A DNA stretch of 64,000 bases from contig RQOL01000876.1 in NCBI GenBank assembly GCA_013076295.1, positions 1,116,001 through 1,180,000 of the forward strand, read 5' to 3'. This stretch comes from Sanderia malayensis. Taxonomy: Eukaryota; Cnidaria; Scyphozoa; Semaeostomeae; Pelagiidae. Both the position numbers and the translations under genes were made by a program. Each line of letters begins with the position of its first letter. Position 1 is the first letter of the stretch. Under the pieces are notes generated by a model that had not been told where the DNA came from, ran no database searches, and saw nothing but the letters and a program-made list of their open reading frames with translations. Shown piece by piece: positions 30,001 to 41,710 of the stretch.

Positions 30001-32258
30001 ACCTCAGCAGGTGAAGAGAAAGTTAAATCACAGGACCCAATATTAATATTAAAGAAACATAGACAATCATAGAAGAGAATGTCATGCATGCAAAACAAAA
30101 CAACCATACCGGCACAAGAAATTATGTTGCTAATTAGTGTTGGGACCTAATTTTTGTATGCTTTGGAAACAGCCCAAAAATACTTGGGTAAAAAAATGAA
30201 TGACCGAAGCATTCAAACATTGGACTCTAACATTAAAACTCTATATCCAAGACAAAATTATAATGATTAAGCTTTGAATCTTCTAGATATACATTGACAT
30301 GACATAAGGAATGTGCTATAAAACCCCGATTACGGTGCAGAAATTAAAAATAGAAAGCTATAAACATAGATCACGTATTGGTGATGTGACAGAGACGTTG
30401 GGATAATGGAAAAGAAGTCCAGTTATAATCTACTAAATTTCATACACATCATACTATCGAACAAACTTGAAAACATTGAGCTAAGACCAAAGTCCGACAA
30501 TTATGGGACCCTTATAGCAGAAACTGTATTTATTTTATATTAAGCAACTAAAACTGCGTGTGAGAACTTCGCTAGTTTTATGGTCAGTTTGTTGTAAATG
30601 TAACGATTGGATTGTCGAATATGTTCGTTTTTCAACCGATCATATCAGCAGCAAACAATGCAAGAATCAATACTAAACTGATCAAGAAAGATTGTCACAT
30701 AACGGGGAACGTGTTTATGTAATTAATTATTCAAGCAAGGCGCGCCAACTTAAAGAAACTGTGAAGAAAGAGGCACGAAATGGTTAGACTATCTTTGTTC
30801 TCTTTAATCATCTTGAATCTTTTTCGGTGGATTTGTTTCCTTTAGTTTGTTTTCATATAAAATTTAGAAGCTAAAGAAAACATTCCCAAAACGTAAAAAC
30901 ACATAAGGAAGAAAATTGCCCGATTACTCAGTATTGTGAGAACTTATCGTTTCATAATGCTGCTGATAATATTTCAAAGCCAAACAAACATCGTCTTTAA
31001 CAAAATGTTCAGGGGGCACTGCATCTTTCCAAATTTTGCCTACATACATTGTTTGGTTTGTGTTGTGTGAGCACTGGTTTTAATATTTGCGCCAATGAAA
31101 ATATGGGTATGGTCACAATAAACCACACCCACTCTGGTGGTGTTGCTTTTGGACCCCCCCTTGTTAATTTTTTAGAAATCACCATTGGCCCTAAACGACA
31201 ATTAACGTGTTAAAAAGGTTGAGATTTTTGGGATGATAGCTGGGGAATTTCGTATCAATTTTAAAGTTTTGAAAAGTAAATCAATGTTTCTAATGCTAAA
31301 GCAATTCCATTACAAAATTTCACAGTAGATTCGTCGTACCAAATTACTTCAAGGAATACGCGACATGACGTCACAATGTTTTGAAAGTACCAATTTTCAA
31401 CATGAAATTGTGTCTCCAACATTAGACTAAATGGCACGAAAAGTATTCAAGAAAAGGCTACAAGACTTTCACCTTCTGGAGTGTAAAAATGACTAAAATG
31501 TAACCACACTGAGCGAGGCTTTTAGAGAATGTACTCTCGAAAAGAAAGTAAGACGTTTCAAATGGAATCGAATTAGGGGAATAGCTACAGCAACCCAACC
31601 TGACCAATTCAGAATTGATTCATACAGATGCAAGCTGGAGAGTTTTAAAGTTGATAGTTTTGTTTAGTATGCTCCTCCCCTGGGAGATTGAGTGCTTTGC
31701 GGAGCCTCTCGATGATTGACGTTGCTCAGAATTACCGGCAGATTTACTTGGTGGAAAAATTACATCCACAACAGATGGCTTGTAGTACGTTGTTCCGGTC
31801 AAAATAGAGATCAGCAAAACGAAATTTTAGGACAATTTTTATTCCCGACTCAGCTTTATAATCTAAAACTTTGAAAACAGTTGGCAACGTTTTTGGAAGA
31901 ATGGTAGCTATTTGCAATATGCACTGTGGAGCGATATATTTTGTAATGCTTAGCATCCACAACGCACAACAGGACAGAAAACGCAACAGAAGACACAAGT
32001 CCATAATTTCCCCCGGGTTCGGCGGGCGTCCCTGTAGCCATCCTGCTAATATTTCATGTCATACACAAGGTGACAAGCATCATATTTGTAAAGCTTTACA
32101 CCGTTGTAAATTATTAAAAATAATGCACAAATATAAATTAAAACATTGTTCAATATCAAATACTCAGTCGAAGCCAGATTCATTGCATGCGCCGTTGAAA
32201 ACTAAAAAAAAACGTCCATCCTTTGTTGTCGATAATTTGGAATCAGAAATTATCAAAG
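27057..32258. other. Intergenic stretch between CK2 alpha and the PAN-like cluster
   Basis: The left end holds the CK2 alpha 5' UTR and promoter. A partial TA-flanked repeat lies at 27718-27805. The plus frames at 27934-28317 and 29341-29790 lack recognisable domains and start codons in good context. I see no other gene in it. Confidence 0.4.
27718..27805. repeat. Truncated copy of the CCGTAAAT terminal-repeat family
   Basis: TACTGTAAATCCTCGAATTA is followed by GCCCCCTGGGGGCTTATTT and GGGGGCTTATTCGAGGGG. This matches the ends and internal GGGGGCTTATT repeats of the copies at 33489, 43277, 54616 and 54983. A matching right end was not found. Confidence 0.6.
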
Positions 32259-35130
32259 ATGCCTTCATGCCTGAAATATATCATTTTTGTTGCTTTACCA
32301 ATTTCGCTAACAAATGCCGAAGCTTTCCAGAGTTACTTTTTTGCGATGGTAGAAAGTAACCATCGCCTCAACGTCAACGTTTTGGAAGAATATCTGCTTC
32401 AATCAACAACTGATTGTTTTCAAAGATGTTTCAGCAACAGTCACTGCAAATCTGTGAACATTATGTCGGGTAAGCGTGTAAACTTGTTTTTTTAAAGAGT
32501 TACTGAATTGAAGTCATTTTTAACATAAGGAAAAAAGCATAATGAAAAAATAAAAAATATATCCGCTTGCAATACAGAAAAGTTGTAATTGTCCTTTATG
32601 TTGTTTAATTTTGTGCTGATGCTAAGGAGCTTATGCAGCCAAAAATGCAATACTTAGATAGATTTTAACGTGCTCATAAGCATGCCCTAATGAAAATATT
32701 TTGTAGTTTTCGAGTTATTAATTACGAAAGTAAGCATTTTAGGCAACTTTTGTGGAAATCATGACATCATAGACATGCGCAATCCCAAGCGCCAGTGGGA
32801 ACGACCATTTACGAACATCAAGGCAAGCAATACCCTGGGTTCCAGAGCCTCGAGAAAAAAGAGCTAAAAAGAAAAAAAAGCTTAAAAGCTCAAAAAACGA
32901 AAGCTCGAAAAGCTCAAATCAGAAAAATAAAAAAAAGAAAGAAAAAAATCGAGGAACAAAAAGAAAAAAAGAAGGAAAGAAAATAAAATGTTTGTTTCAT
33001 GGGAACCAAATGAAATAGGAAGAAAAGAATAATCACAATTATTAAAAGACATCTTTTTATAAGTTGATTTTTGACAAAGACAACAATAAGTTTTGTTGTT
33101 TAAATTTCAGATTCCCTCGTTCGCAGCTTACTTCATTGTTTTTATTTTGTTGAAGTTATCGAAATATCTCCTCAAGATAAAATTGCATGCACATATTAAT
33201 TATCCTTGAGATTATTTATTATTTTTGAAACTCATTTCACAAAACCACCTTGAAAATCATTATCATTTCACGACTGTCGATCAGTTGTAGAAACATTCTA
33301 CTGTTACCCCTCACGTGGGTTTGTGACAATTTTAAAAGAGAAAAGGGCAGAGTCAAAACAAAGTCAACCTTTCTGCTGCCATTATTATAACTTCATCCCT
33401 AGAAACACAGGGGGTAAACTCGTTTTTGCAAGTTACATTGATGTCAAAAGGAGGTTAAAACACGATAAAAGTTAAAATAACAATAACATACCATAAGTCC
33501 TCGATTAACCCCGGGGGCATATTTCGCAAAAGATATTTCAGGGTGGAGGCTTATTCGAGGGGGGAGGGGCTTATTCTGCAAAGGCAAAAATTGTCAGTAA
33601 GATGTGCTGTTTTCGTGGCGATATCTATGCCCAAGTATGTTGAAAAAAAGAAAGTTCGTCAATTAATGTATTCACCAAAATAACAAAAAATCTCAAATAT
33701 AAAGTTATCACGGTTTTATTTGGGGTGGGGGCTTATTTTACAAAAAATATTAAGGTGGAGGCTTATTCGAGGGGGGCTTAAGTGAGGACTTACGGTAATT
33801 CAAGGATACGAGTTCTTTGCAGTCCTTTACAGGTGCATACCCTTCCGCTCGTGATTTTGTTTTCAGTTCCATCACATTAAAAAAAATCCCCTTTCCGTCA
33901 ATTCTCCAACAGTGAACAATTTTAAAAAACCCTACGCCCTATTCTTCAAAAAGAAATTGCTGTAATGATCCGTGCGCTTTAAGCCTTCATTTTGCAATAT
34001 TTCTTTATCAAAAAAAAGCGAAATGCAACTACTAAAAACAAATTAATCATTTTCACCAATTTCGTATTACTCTGTTCTTAATAGAAATACCAGAAGGAAA
34101 GCGAATTGCATGAACAAATTTTAGAATTTCAGAATGTCTTTGTATCTGATGATGCTGACAGTGAAGCAAAGCGTCATGTAATTTTTAATGGTTTTGTCGT
34201 ATTTTAATTTACTGGACTTGTCAACTAGATTTTCAATGAAATTTGTCACAATTTATCATCATGTCTCTTTTTTAGTCGTCGTTTACATTCTGAAATCTGT
34301 TCTTAATCAAATCAAAATGTTCCAAATCAGCTACCCCTTTCCTAAAAGCAACCATTAGTTTTGGTTTCTCTCTGAAGCCTTGACCTACTCACCTGAAGAT
34401 TCACCAATATACTGTAAACACAATAGAAGTACAGGCTGATTTCATTTCCTTTCAGAAATGGATGCACTTAATATTACAAAGTTGAGCAAAGAAATTCTCA
34501 TAGGAATGTTCCTTATTCGACATTATGGAGGCCGGTGCTTAACGTTGGACACAGGATCGAACAAATTGATCCTGTCAAGCGCATGCGCCGAATATTTCTC
34601 TTACACGTCGAAAGGTAGTCCTATTCATATCAATTCGGGAAAGTGCATGCAACCGACCTCAGCATATTCAAGTTCAATTATCAAGGCAGTGGCTGACTGT
34701 AATGATAATACAAAGTTCTCAGTCACTACACGAAATACCATGCGGCATCACAAGACAGGCAAATGTATCCACCCATTAAATGGATCTCCATACCCATATG
34801 AAGGCACACAAATTGTGATTTATGGCGGATGCGAACAAAAACGATTGCAGATGTTTATTGAGGAAAGTAAGTAAACAACAACAGCACCGTTTTATTTCTT
34901 CTTTGTTCATGGATGAGTTGAACAAAATAGAGTTGAAATCTTTTTTTAGATTGCGTTCAAATCACAGATACAGTACATTTTGTGTCATCTAAATCGAAAT
35001 TCACGTTGATGAATTGTTTTTCTTTTCAGAGAATTTCATGAAATGCCAGTTATTGTCAAGCACGAAAGATGCCAACCCAAACAGCTGCTTTGCTCCTGAG
35101 CCTTACTGGAATTATTACGAACCAATGTAA
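32259..35130 (+). CDS. Secreted PAN-like/trefoil-like protein, paralogue 1
   Basis: Three exons, 32259-32469, 34456-34866 and 35030-35130, splice through GT-AG sites to 240 aa. Residues 1-20 form a signal peptide (LKYIIFVALPISLTNA). Exon 1 then gives a PAN/apple-like segment with Cys53, Cys57 and Cys63 in DCFQRCFSNSHCKSVN. Exon 2 holds three repeats built as aromatic/basic-GGRC or GKC, then a distal Cys and a beta-rich end (RHYGGRCLTLD, INSGKCMQP, HKTGKCIHP), which resembles a ricin-B-type beta-trefoil without the QxW motif. Exon 3 is the family tail (KCQLL, FAPEPYWNYYEPM). Both introns are phase 1. It is probably secreted and carbohydrate- or protein-binding; that function is inferred. The start was chosen by alignment with paralogues; an in-frame ATG lies upstream. 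AATAAA follows the stop at 35133. Confidence 0.8.
32850..32990 (+). repeat. Purine-rich (GA) tract in intron 1 of paralogue 1
   Basis: An almost pure A/G strand of about 140 bases gives an artificial Lys-rich open frame on the plus strand. It is low-complexity sequence, not a gene. Confidence 0.6.
33489..33797. mobile_element. TA-flanked inverted-repeat element (CCGTAAAT family)
   Basis: The left end CCATAAGTCCTCGATTAACC is mirrored by the right end, which reads TTAAGTGAGGACTTACGG. TA lies on both sides (33489-33490 and 33796-33797). Inside are several GGAGGCTTATTCGAGGGG repeats. It lies in intron 1 of paralogue 1. A TA duplication would suit a Tc1/mariner-type origin; no coding content is left. 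Confidence 0.7.
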
Positions 35131-36319
35131 TTAATAAAATTTTGTATTTTTCAATGGATGATTAGATGATTATGGGTATTTGTTGTGGCACAACAGTTTT
35201 GTGTATGCTAATTGGTCTTAGTAGGCCATGTAATTTTGAAGTAGAAGTTTGTGCCGTACATTAGCATTACATTATCATTTACTGGGTCGTCGACACAATG
35301 CAAGAGCAAAATTTAGTAAATTTAACTTACGAATGCACAAATATTGTAAACTGGAGTGTTAAAATAAAGTAAAATACAGATGACACGTCTTTTTTTGTAA
35401 GAGACCTAGCTAAAGCCCCACCAGTAAAAGTTTCTTCATTTGGGTGCATTCTTCGCCACACTTGCATGCACTATTTTACTATTTACCATTGGGTTTCTTA
35501 CAAAGCGGTTTCTTCTGAAAAAGTTAAAAAATGCGTAATGTAATATTCTCTCTTGGAAATTTTGTTTTACGATACCCTAAACTGGATAACCAAGCCCGGT
35601 TTCAAACTATTGGACTAAAAAGCGAATAAAAAGGGCTAATATTTGGAAAAAAGTCAGTATCAAACTTGTTGCTTTGGTGAAAGAAAAAACGGGGTCCTTA
35701 CTATGATGTCATAGTATACTCGACCCAGTACTTAAAGTGTGTCACGAAAAAGCTCCTCGCAACTGAAAAACTATTTATGAAATTAAAAAATATAAGCAGA
35801 TTCAAATCCAACATAGTTAAACATATTGCTTTCAGCTGGTAATAAAAATGGCATAGTGACAAGTGGAGTTAATGAGCCCTATGTTTAGCAACTCCATTCA
35901 TAACATATTTTTTCTTAATCTTACTCGTTTCCATTTCAATTTCTTCAATTTTTATCTTCACCTCCCCTCACTATCCTTACAGGATCCACATGCATTTTCA
36001 TTCACAATGTTATGCATTTCTGCGACTACTCTTTGTATTGTTCCCTATGATAACCATTATTATTGTTATTTTTCTTTGTTTTGATGTTATCCTAACAAAC
36101 AAACGCACAAACGCACAACACAGACACCTACACAGAAACATCCTGGCTTTTTAAAAATGGTCTTGTCAACTAATTTTCAAAAAAAGATCTTGCAGCTAAT
36201 ATCTTCCTGGTCAAAATATTTTTTCGAGACCATCATTCTATTTCCTTTAACAGAATGCAATTGTTAAACTTGGCACAAAATTATTTTTAATTGGTTGTAG
36301 TATGTTGCCATGTTATCGC
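35131..36319. other. Intergenic stretch downstream of paralogue 1
   Basis: The first 90 bases (ATGGGTATTTGTTGTGGCAC region) resemble the 3' flanks of the other paralogues near 48255, 54527 and 57485. The rest shows no gene. Confidence 0.4.
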
Positions 36320-37084
36320 TTATAGTCCGGTAGCAGAAGGGGGGGTATTACCACCAAGAGAGGTAATTTGCGAGACAAGACTATTTTGGTCAATTCTGGG
36401 GCGTAGAATCCGAATATCGATGTTCTTTAATCAGGTTGGGGGGCGTTTTCGAGATATGGGTCATTTACCCCCCTAAAATAGGGAAAATTGAAACTTTGAG
36501 TGAAATATGCTGCATTGCCACCATTGTGCATATCAATGTTCAAAATGTAGGTTATGATGTCATTTCAGTTATTTGTAACCTTTTCAACCTCTTTTATCTG
36601 CACCTTTTGAGACAGGGGGTGCAATTGCCCCCAGCGGGGTGCAAAAAGAACTTTTTTAAAAATAATTTTAAAATATTGATTTCTATGGAAATCGACATGC
36701 TGAAGTCGAATATAGATGTTCCTAATTCAAATTATTAATAAATAATCAACTATGGGGCTTTTATCACCTGCTAAAGGGGTAACATAACAAAGGAGCCAAC
36801 ATTTCAAGAATATATGCTATTTCACAAAAGTGATATTGTATATAATTAACCAAGTCTTTAAAACAGCCACACCCAGCTCTACCATATCAAAGTCAAACAG
36901 CTTGCATAAAACCAATACCAATTGCTTCTGGAAAAGAAACTTTTGCACGAAGAAACTTAACTGCAATGTTTTTGCAGTTCCGAATTGGAAAAGAAAATTC
37001 GCGTTTTCCAAGAAACTTTTCTGAACATCGATTCCAAACAATTTTTTCAATTTAAAGAAGTTTCTTCCCACAAAAGTTAAGTTA

Positions 37085-37476
37085 GGGCCTGATTATATGG
37101 AGAAAAGTCATCCTGCTTTGCCGGGACGGGATAAATTTTCACCCAGCTCGTGGAAAGTTTTGATTGCGATTACATGGAACAAAAAACATCCCGGCTAAAC
37201 GGGACAAATCTGATTCGTACTATTGACATAGCATGAATTTGACCCGGTTTGCCGGGACGTTTCGATTATATGGGGAAAAACCTCTCGGCCAGGCGGGATC
37301 CCGCTTGCTGAAAGGCGAGATCTCGCCTCTGAAAAGTATCCCATCTGACCGGGACAGGATGTTTTTCTCATATAATCGCAAATCGCTTTTTATGAGGATT
37401 TGACAGTGACAGTAGGATCTCAGCAAAACGTCCCGTCCCGGCAAAGCGGGATGATTTTCTCCATATAATTAGGCCC
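37085..37476. mobile_element. Nested MITE with GGGCCT terminal repeats
   Basis: The left end GGGCCTGATTATATGGAGAA and the right end, the complement of GGGCCTAATTATATGGAGAA, extend as inverted repeats for about 45 bases through CTTTGCCGGGACGGGA. TA flanks both sides (37083-37084, 37477-37478). Inside, GCCGGGACG-type motifs recur several times in both orientations. It sits in the central spacer of the larger foldback element. Confidence 0.75.
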
Positions 37477-37587
37477 TAAATAACCATTACGAAATGTCGA
37501 TATCTTCAACATAAAAAATTCGAATCTATAATGCATTGTATTTTTATGAGTTTTCTTTAGTTTCCTTCTCCAACATCATCTTTATTG

Positions 37588-37953
37588 TCACTGTTTTCTG
37601 AATCTGAAAGGGACACCGCACCTTCCTCCTCGTCTTGTCCTTCTTCTTCTATATCCTGGATTCCGTTTTTGTCTGAGTCCATCAGAAGATCTGAAACGTC
37701 TTATCCATTTCACACTCATGTCAGGAAGCCATCCATGAAGTTGTGGGTAGTCACATAACATCGAAGGTCGACGTGCATCTGTCCACATTTTCGCAAAAAA
37801 ATTAGCTCGTTGGCAATGCAATTTAAGGGTGCTTCGACAAGGGAGTAAGAGTGAGAGATCGTTAATCTTTTGGTTAAGATGTTCCAGCAGATCTATTTGC
37901 TTAACGTTTGTGAGAAGAAACTTCTTTAAATTGAAAAAATTGCTTGGAATCAA
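37588..37953 (-). pseudogene. Transposon-derived coding fragment inside the foldback element
   Basis: The minus frame contains LPCRSTLKLHCQRANFFAKM followed by a HGWLPD motif. The pattern of a CRS...RAN...W...HGW block is one I associate with the end of proteins encoded by animal DNA transposons, but I cannot name the family with certainty. It has no start of its own and runs into the right arm, so it looks like the last exon of the element's original gene. Confidence 0.45.
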
Positions 37954-38876
37954 TGTTCAGAAAAGTTTCTTGGAAAACGCGAATTTTCTTCTCCAATTCG
38001 GAACTGCAAAAGCATTGCAGTTAAGTTTCTTCGTGCAAAAGTTTCTTTTCCAGAAGCAATTGGTATTGGTTTTATGCAAGCTGTTTGACTTTGATATGGT
38101 AGAGCTGGGTGTGGCTGTTTTAAAGACTTGGTTAATTATATACAATATTACTTTTGTGATATAGCATATATTCTTGAAATGTTGGCTCCTTTGTTATGTT
38201 ACCCCCCTAGCAGGTGATAAAAGCCCCATAGTTGATTATTTATTAATAATTTGAATTAGGAACATCTATATTCGACTTCAGCATGTCGATTTCCATAGAA
38301 ATCAATATTTTAAAATTATTTTTAAAAAAGTTCTTTTTGCACCCCGCTGGGGGCAATTGCACCCCCTGTCTCAAAAGGTGCAGATAAAAGAGGTTGAAAA
38401 GGTTACAAATAGCTGAAATGACATCATAACCTACGTTTTGAACATTGATATGCACAATGGTGGCAATGCAGCATATTTCACTCAAAGTTTCAATTTTCCC
38501 TACTTTAGGGGGGTAAATGACCCATATCTCGAAAACGCCCCCCAACCTGATTAAAGAACATCGATATTCGGATTCTACGCCCCAGAATTGACCAAAATAG
38601 TCTTGTCTCGCAAATTACCTCTCTTGGTGGTAATACCCCCCCTTCTGCTACCGGACTATTAGCACCTATATTTGAAATCAACGCCTTTGACATTTTTGTT
38701 TGACCAAAATGCATATCTGGTACACAGCAAACACCGCTTAACATTAATTAATAATAATTCGTGTACAAAGACTGCATATTTTTGACTTCTCACTTGAAAC
38801 TGAGGTTACTGATTACAAAAGTTGTCAAAAACAATTTTCGTTATCGATAATTTTGAATTGAAAATTGTCAACAAAG

Positions 38877-41435
38877 ATGTCTTCCTTCATGACAATTTTC
38901 GTTCTTTTCATTGCCTTGACTTCGCTAGCAAATCCTGGCAGCTTTCAGAGTGGCTTTTTTTCGATGGTAACAAATAACCATCGCCTCAACGTGAACGTTT
39001 TGGAAGAATATTTGCTTCAATCAACAACTGATTGTTTTCAGAGATGTTTCAGCAACAGTTATTGCAAATCTGTGAACATTATGTCAGGTAATAATGCATA
39101 CGCATTCTTTTACTTGTTACTAATGTCTTTCTCAATATCAAATCTACATTTTTAAATTCAGTAGTGCCATTTTTATAGTATTTAGCTTTCGAGCATCATA
39201 CTAAAACAAAGCTAATCGTTAGATGCACTTGATATTAATAAATATTGTAGAAGTGCATCTTGTGGCCAACAACCAAAATACCCGTATGAATGCAAGATTA
39301 AATACCATTTTCTGAGAAACTGAGCTTGGATTGATTACTCTTGAGGTTTTCACTTTTGTGCTTAACTTTACCATTGAAAGTTTCTTGGGAGTCTCTTAAA
39401 GGTGAACCTTGTAAAAACCTGCTCAAATAACTCAACAGTCCAATTTCAATTCCATCCACATCGTCCCGTCCCGAATGCCTATGACTACAATAGAGGACAA
39501 AAGTCCCTGGGACACCTGAAAATTTCATTGGGTAATGCTTATGCTTCTGCAAACTTTGTTCCCTGGGAGCAGAATGCGACACCCCCCTCCCCCATTCCCT
39601 CAAACAATGTTGTCTTGTGCACCATTCCTTTTTCTCTTTTGGGGGAGGGGGATGAAGTATGCGTGCAAAACGTGCCAAAATCCTGTCCCCTATTGTAGCT
39701 GACAAACTACATTCAGGGGGATCCGAACTACGCTTTCTTAATGAGGTTTTTCTTTTATGGGTCATTTTCTTAGTTATAATTTGATTAGTTTCATTGCGTA
39801 TTCGAGACCAATCTATCACGTAAATTTTAAAACAACAATAACTAAATTTAATTGCGAACATTTTGACTAGGATCTTAGCAACGGGTCTACATTGTAATAA
39901 AAGGATTTTCGAAAGAAGTAATTGAAAGAATAAAGAAAATACAGGTGCCTGATATTTAATTGAATACAACCAGGCTGTTTAACATGACGTTTTATCATGT
40001 TAGTAAACGTTACCACTGTCTTAGCTTTGCTAAGTAGTGGCATCAAACGAATTCTGATAAAACGTGCCTCTGTTCATTCAAAATTGTAAAATTACAGGTC
40101 GTCGGGTGTTTTTCAATAACATAAACATAAACAATTGTATGTGGTATGTGCGTCAGCATCTGATTACAGAATGAAGCTTATTCAGACACCATCTCAATTT
40201 GGCGAAGAAAAAATGCGTTGTCAATTCATGTTGTTTACAATGCTCCATGTTGTCTTCTTTTCATTGATAATTTACAACAATTGGCTCCATGTAGAGATAA
40301 ATATACCAGCATTTAAATGAACTTTTCAATAATAGAAAATATCATGATAAAAATAACTACAGCCTCTAGTGTTATTCCAGCTCTAAAGGTAAAAAATTTC
40401 AATTATCGTGCAACTGCCTCAATAAAAGCCATATTGCACTGGGTATAAACAAATTTCGTCTAAACATATGAATTTGCTTTTGGAGTTTGCAAAGGTTCAC
40501 AACAAAAATTTTCCACTGTATAATTGTTGTTAGCTTTATGCGGTGACAAGCAATGGTGGGAATTGAAAATTTGACAAAAATAGGCCTTATCCAGCTCTTC
40601 TCTCTTTGCATACTCTCTATAACGCCTTCTTAAGGAAACATTTCTGTAACGTTCGATGTACTTTGATGAACCTGCAGCATTTTTAATTCCTCTCTGAAAG
40701 TTCAGCAACCAAATACGGCTCAGGAAGGTTCACTATTCTCAAGTGCACATTGATTCCATTTTCTTTCAGAAATGGACGCACTTAATGTTACCAAGTTGAG
40801 CAAAGAAATTCTCACAGGAATGTTCCTTATTCGACATTATAGAGGCCGGTGCGTAACATTGGACACAGCATCGAATCAATTCATCCTGTCAAGCGCATGC
40901 GCCGAATATTTTTCTTACACGTCAAGAGGAAGTCTTATTCACATCAATTCAGGAAAGTGCATGCAACCAAACTCAACACATTCAAATTCAACAATTAAGG
41001 CAGTGGCTGACTGTAATGATAATACAAAGTTCTCAGTCACTGCACGAAGTACAATGCAGCATGACAAGACAGGCAAATGTATCCACCCAATGGATAGGTC
41101 TTATCATCCAGATGAAGGTACATATATTGTGATTCATAAAAGATGCACACAAAAACGATTACAGATGTTTATTGAGGAAAGTAAGTAAACAACAGCAAGA
41201 GCATATTATTTCTTCTTTCTACGTGGATGAACTCGACAAAATAAAGCTCGAACCTTTTTCAGATTCACTTCAGACGAAAGATAGAAAACATTTTCCTTAC
41301 TAAATTTATTTTAATGTTTTGTTTTTATTTGCAGAGAGCTTCATAAAATGCCAGTTATTGGGAAGCGTCAGAGATGTCAATCCAAAGAGTTACTTTGCTT
41401 TTGAACTTTACTGGAATTATTATGAATCAATCTGA
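38877..41435 (+). CDS. Secreted PAN-like/trefoil-like protein, paralogue 2
   Basis: Exons 38877-39087, 40770-41180 and 41335-41435 have exactly the same lengths (211, 411, 101 nt) and phases as paralogue 1 and give 240 aa. The signal peptide (MTIFVLFIALTSLANPG) differs strongly from the other copies, whereas the mature PAN-like part (NHRLNVNVLEEYLLQSTTDC) is nearly identical. Exon 2 retains the three GRC/GKC repeats. The tail is the most altered in the cluster: FAFELYWNYYESI replaces FAPEPYWNYYEPM. An upstream in-frame ATG at 38865 is possible, but 38877 matches the paralogues. No disabling change is seen. Confidence 0.8.
39485..39698. mobile_element. Small inverted-repeat element with CTACAATAGRGGACA ends
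   Basis: CTACAATAGAGGACA at the left end is matched by the complement of CTACAATAGGGGACA at the right end. The element lies in intron 1 of paralogue 2, and a half-copy is in the last CK2 alpha intron (20434-20468). A 223-codon minus frame crosses it but has no recognisable domain. Confidence 0.5.
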
Positions 41436-41514
41436 CTGATAGAATTATGTGTTAACATCCGCACTTACTGAGTCATCGGCGCAATGGAAGAGCTGGATTT
41501 AGAAAATTTAACTA

Positions 41515-41710
41515 ACTACATACATACCAGATCTACATACGCACATGAATACACTACTTTTATACACATACGTACCAACACAGTACATACATAGAGTGGA
41601 CGTGGACACCAACATACGATATATACATAAATTACATACAAACATACGACACATACATAAAAACACATATAATACATACAAACATGAAAAACATACATAA
41701 AATACATACC
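41515..41710. repeat. ACATACATA-rich simple repeat
   Basis: About 200 bases are dominated by ACATAC and ATACATA units with interruptions. It follows the 3' end of paralogue 2. Confidence 0.7.

Larger units (their letters stand above)
36323..38658. mobile_element. Large foldback element with near-identical 0.75 kb arms
   Basis: Arms 36323-37075 and 37907-38658 are inverted copies; a 100-codon frame present in both differs at only about two residues. The ends read TAGTCCGGTAGCAGAAGG and its complement. TTA lies on each side (36320-36322 and 38659-38661), a 3-bp target duplication of the PIF/Harbinger type (TWA). The centre contains a second nested inverted-repeat element (37085-37476) and a transposon-derived coding fragment (37588-37953). 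It sits between paralogues 1 and 2 of the secreted family. High arm identity points to recent activity or arm-to-arm conversion. Confidence 0.85.

Noticed and set aside
32795..32986. Lys-rich plus-strand frame
   Set aside because: It is a translation of a purine tract; any frame of such DNA is rich in Lys, Arg and Glu.
36436..36738. 100-codon frame repeated at 38243-38545 on the other strand
   Set aside because: Both lie in the arms of the foldback element. Conservation is explained by arm duplication, not coding constraint.
39298..39969. 223-codon minus-strand open frame
   Set aside because: It crosses an inverted-repeat element in intron 1 of paralogue 2, has no recognisable domain, and its composition changes at the element's ends.
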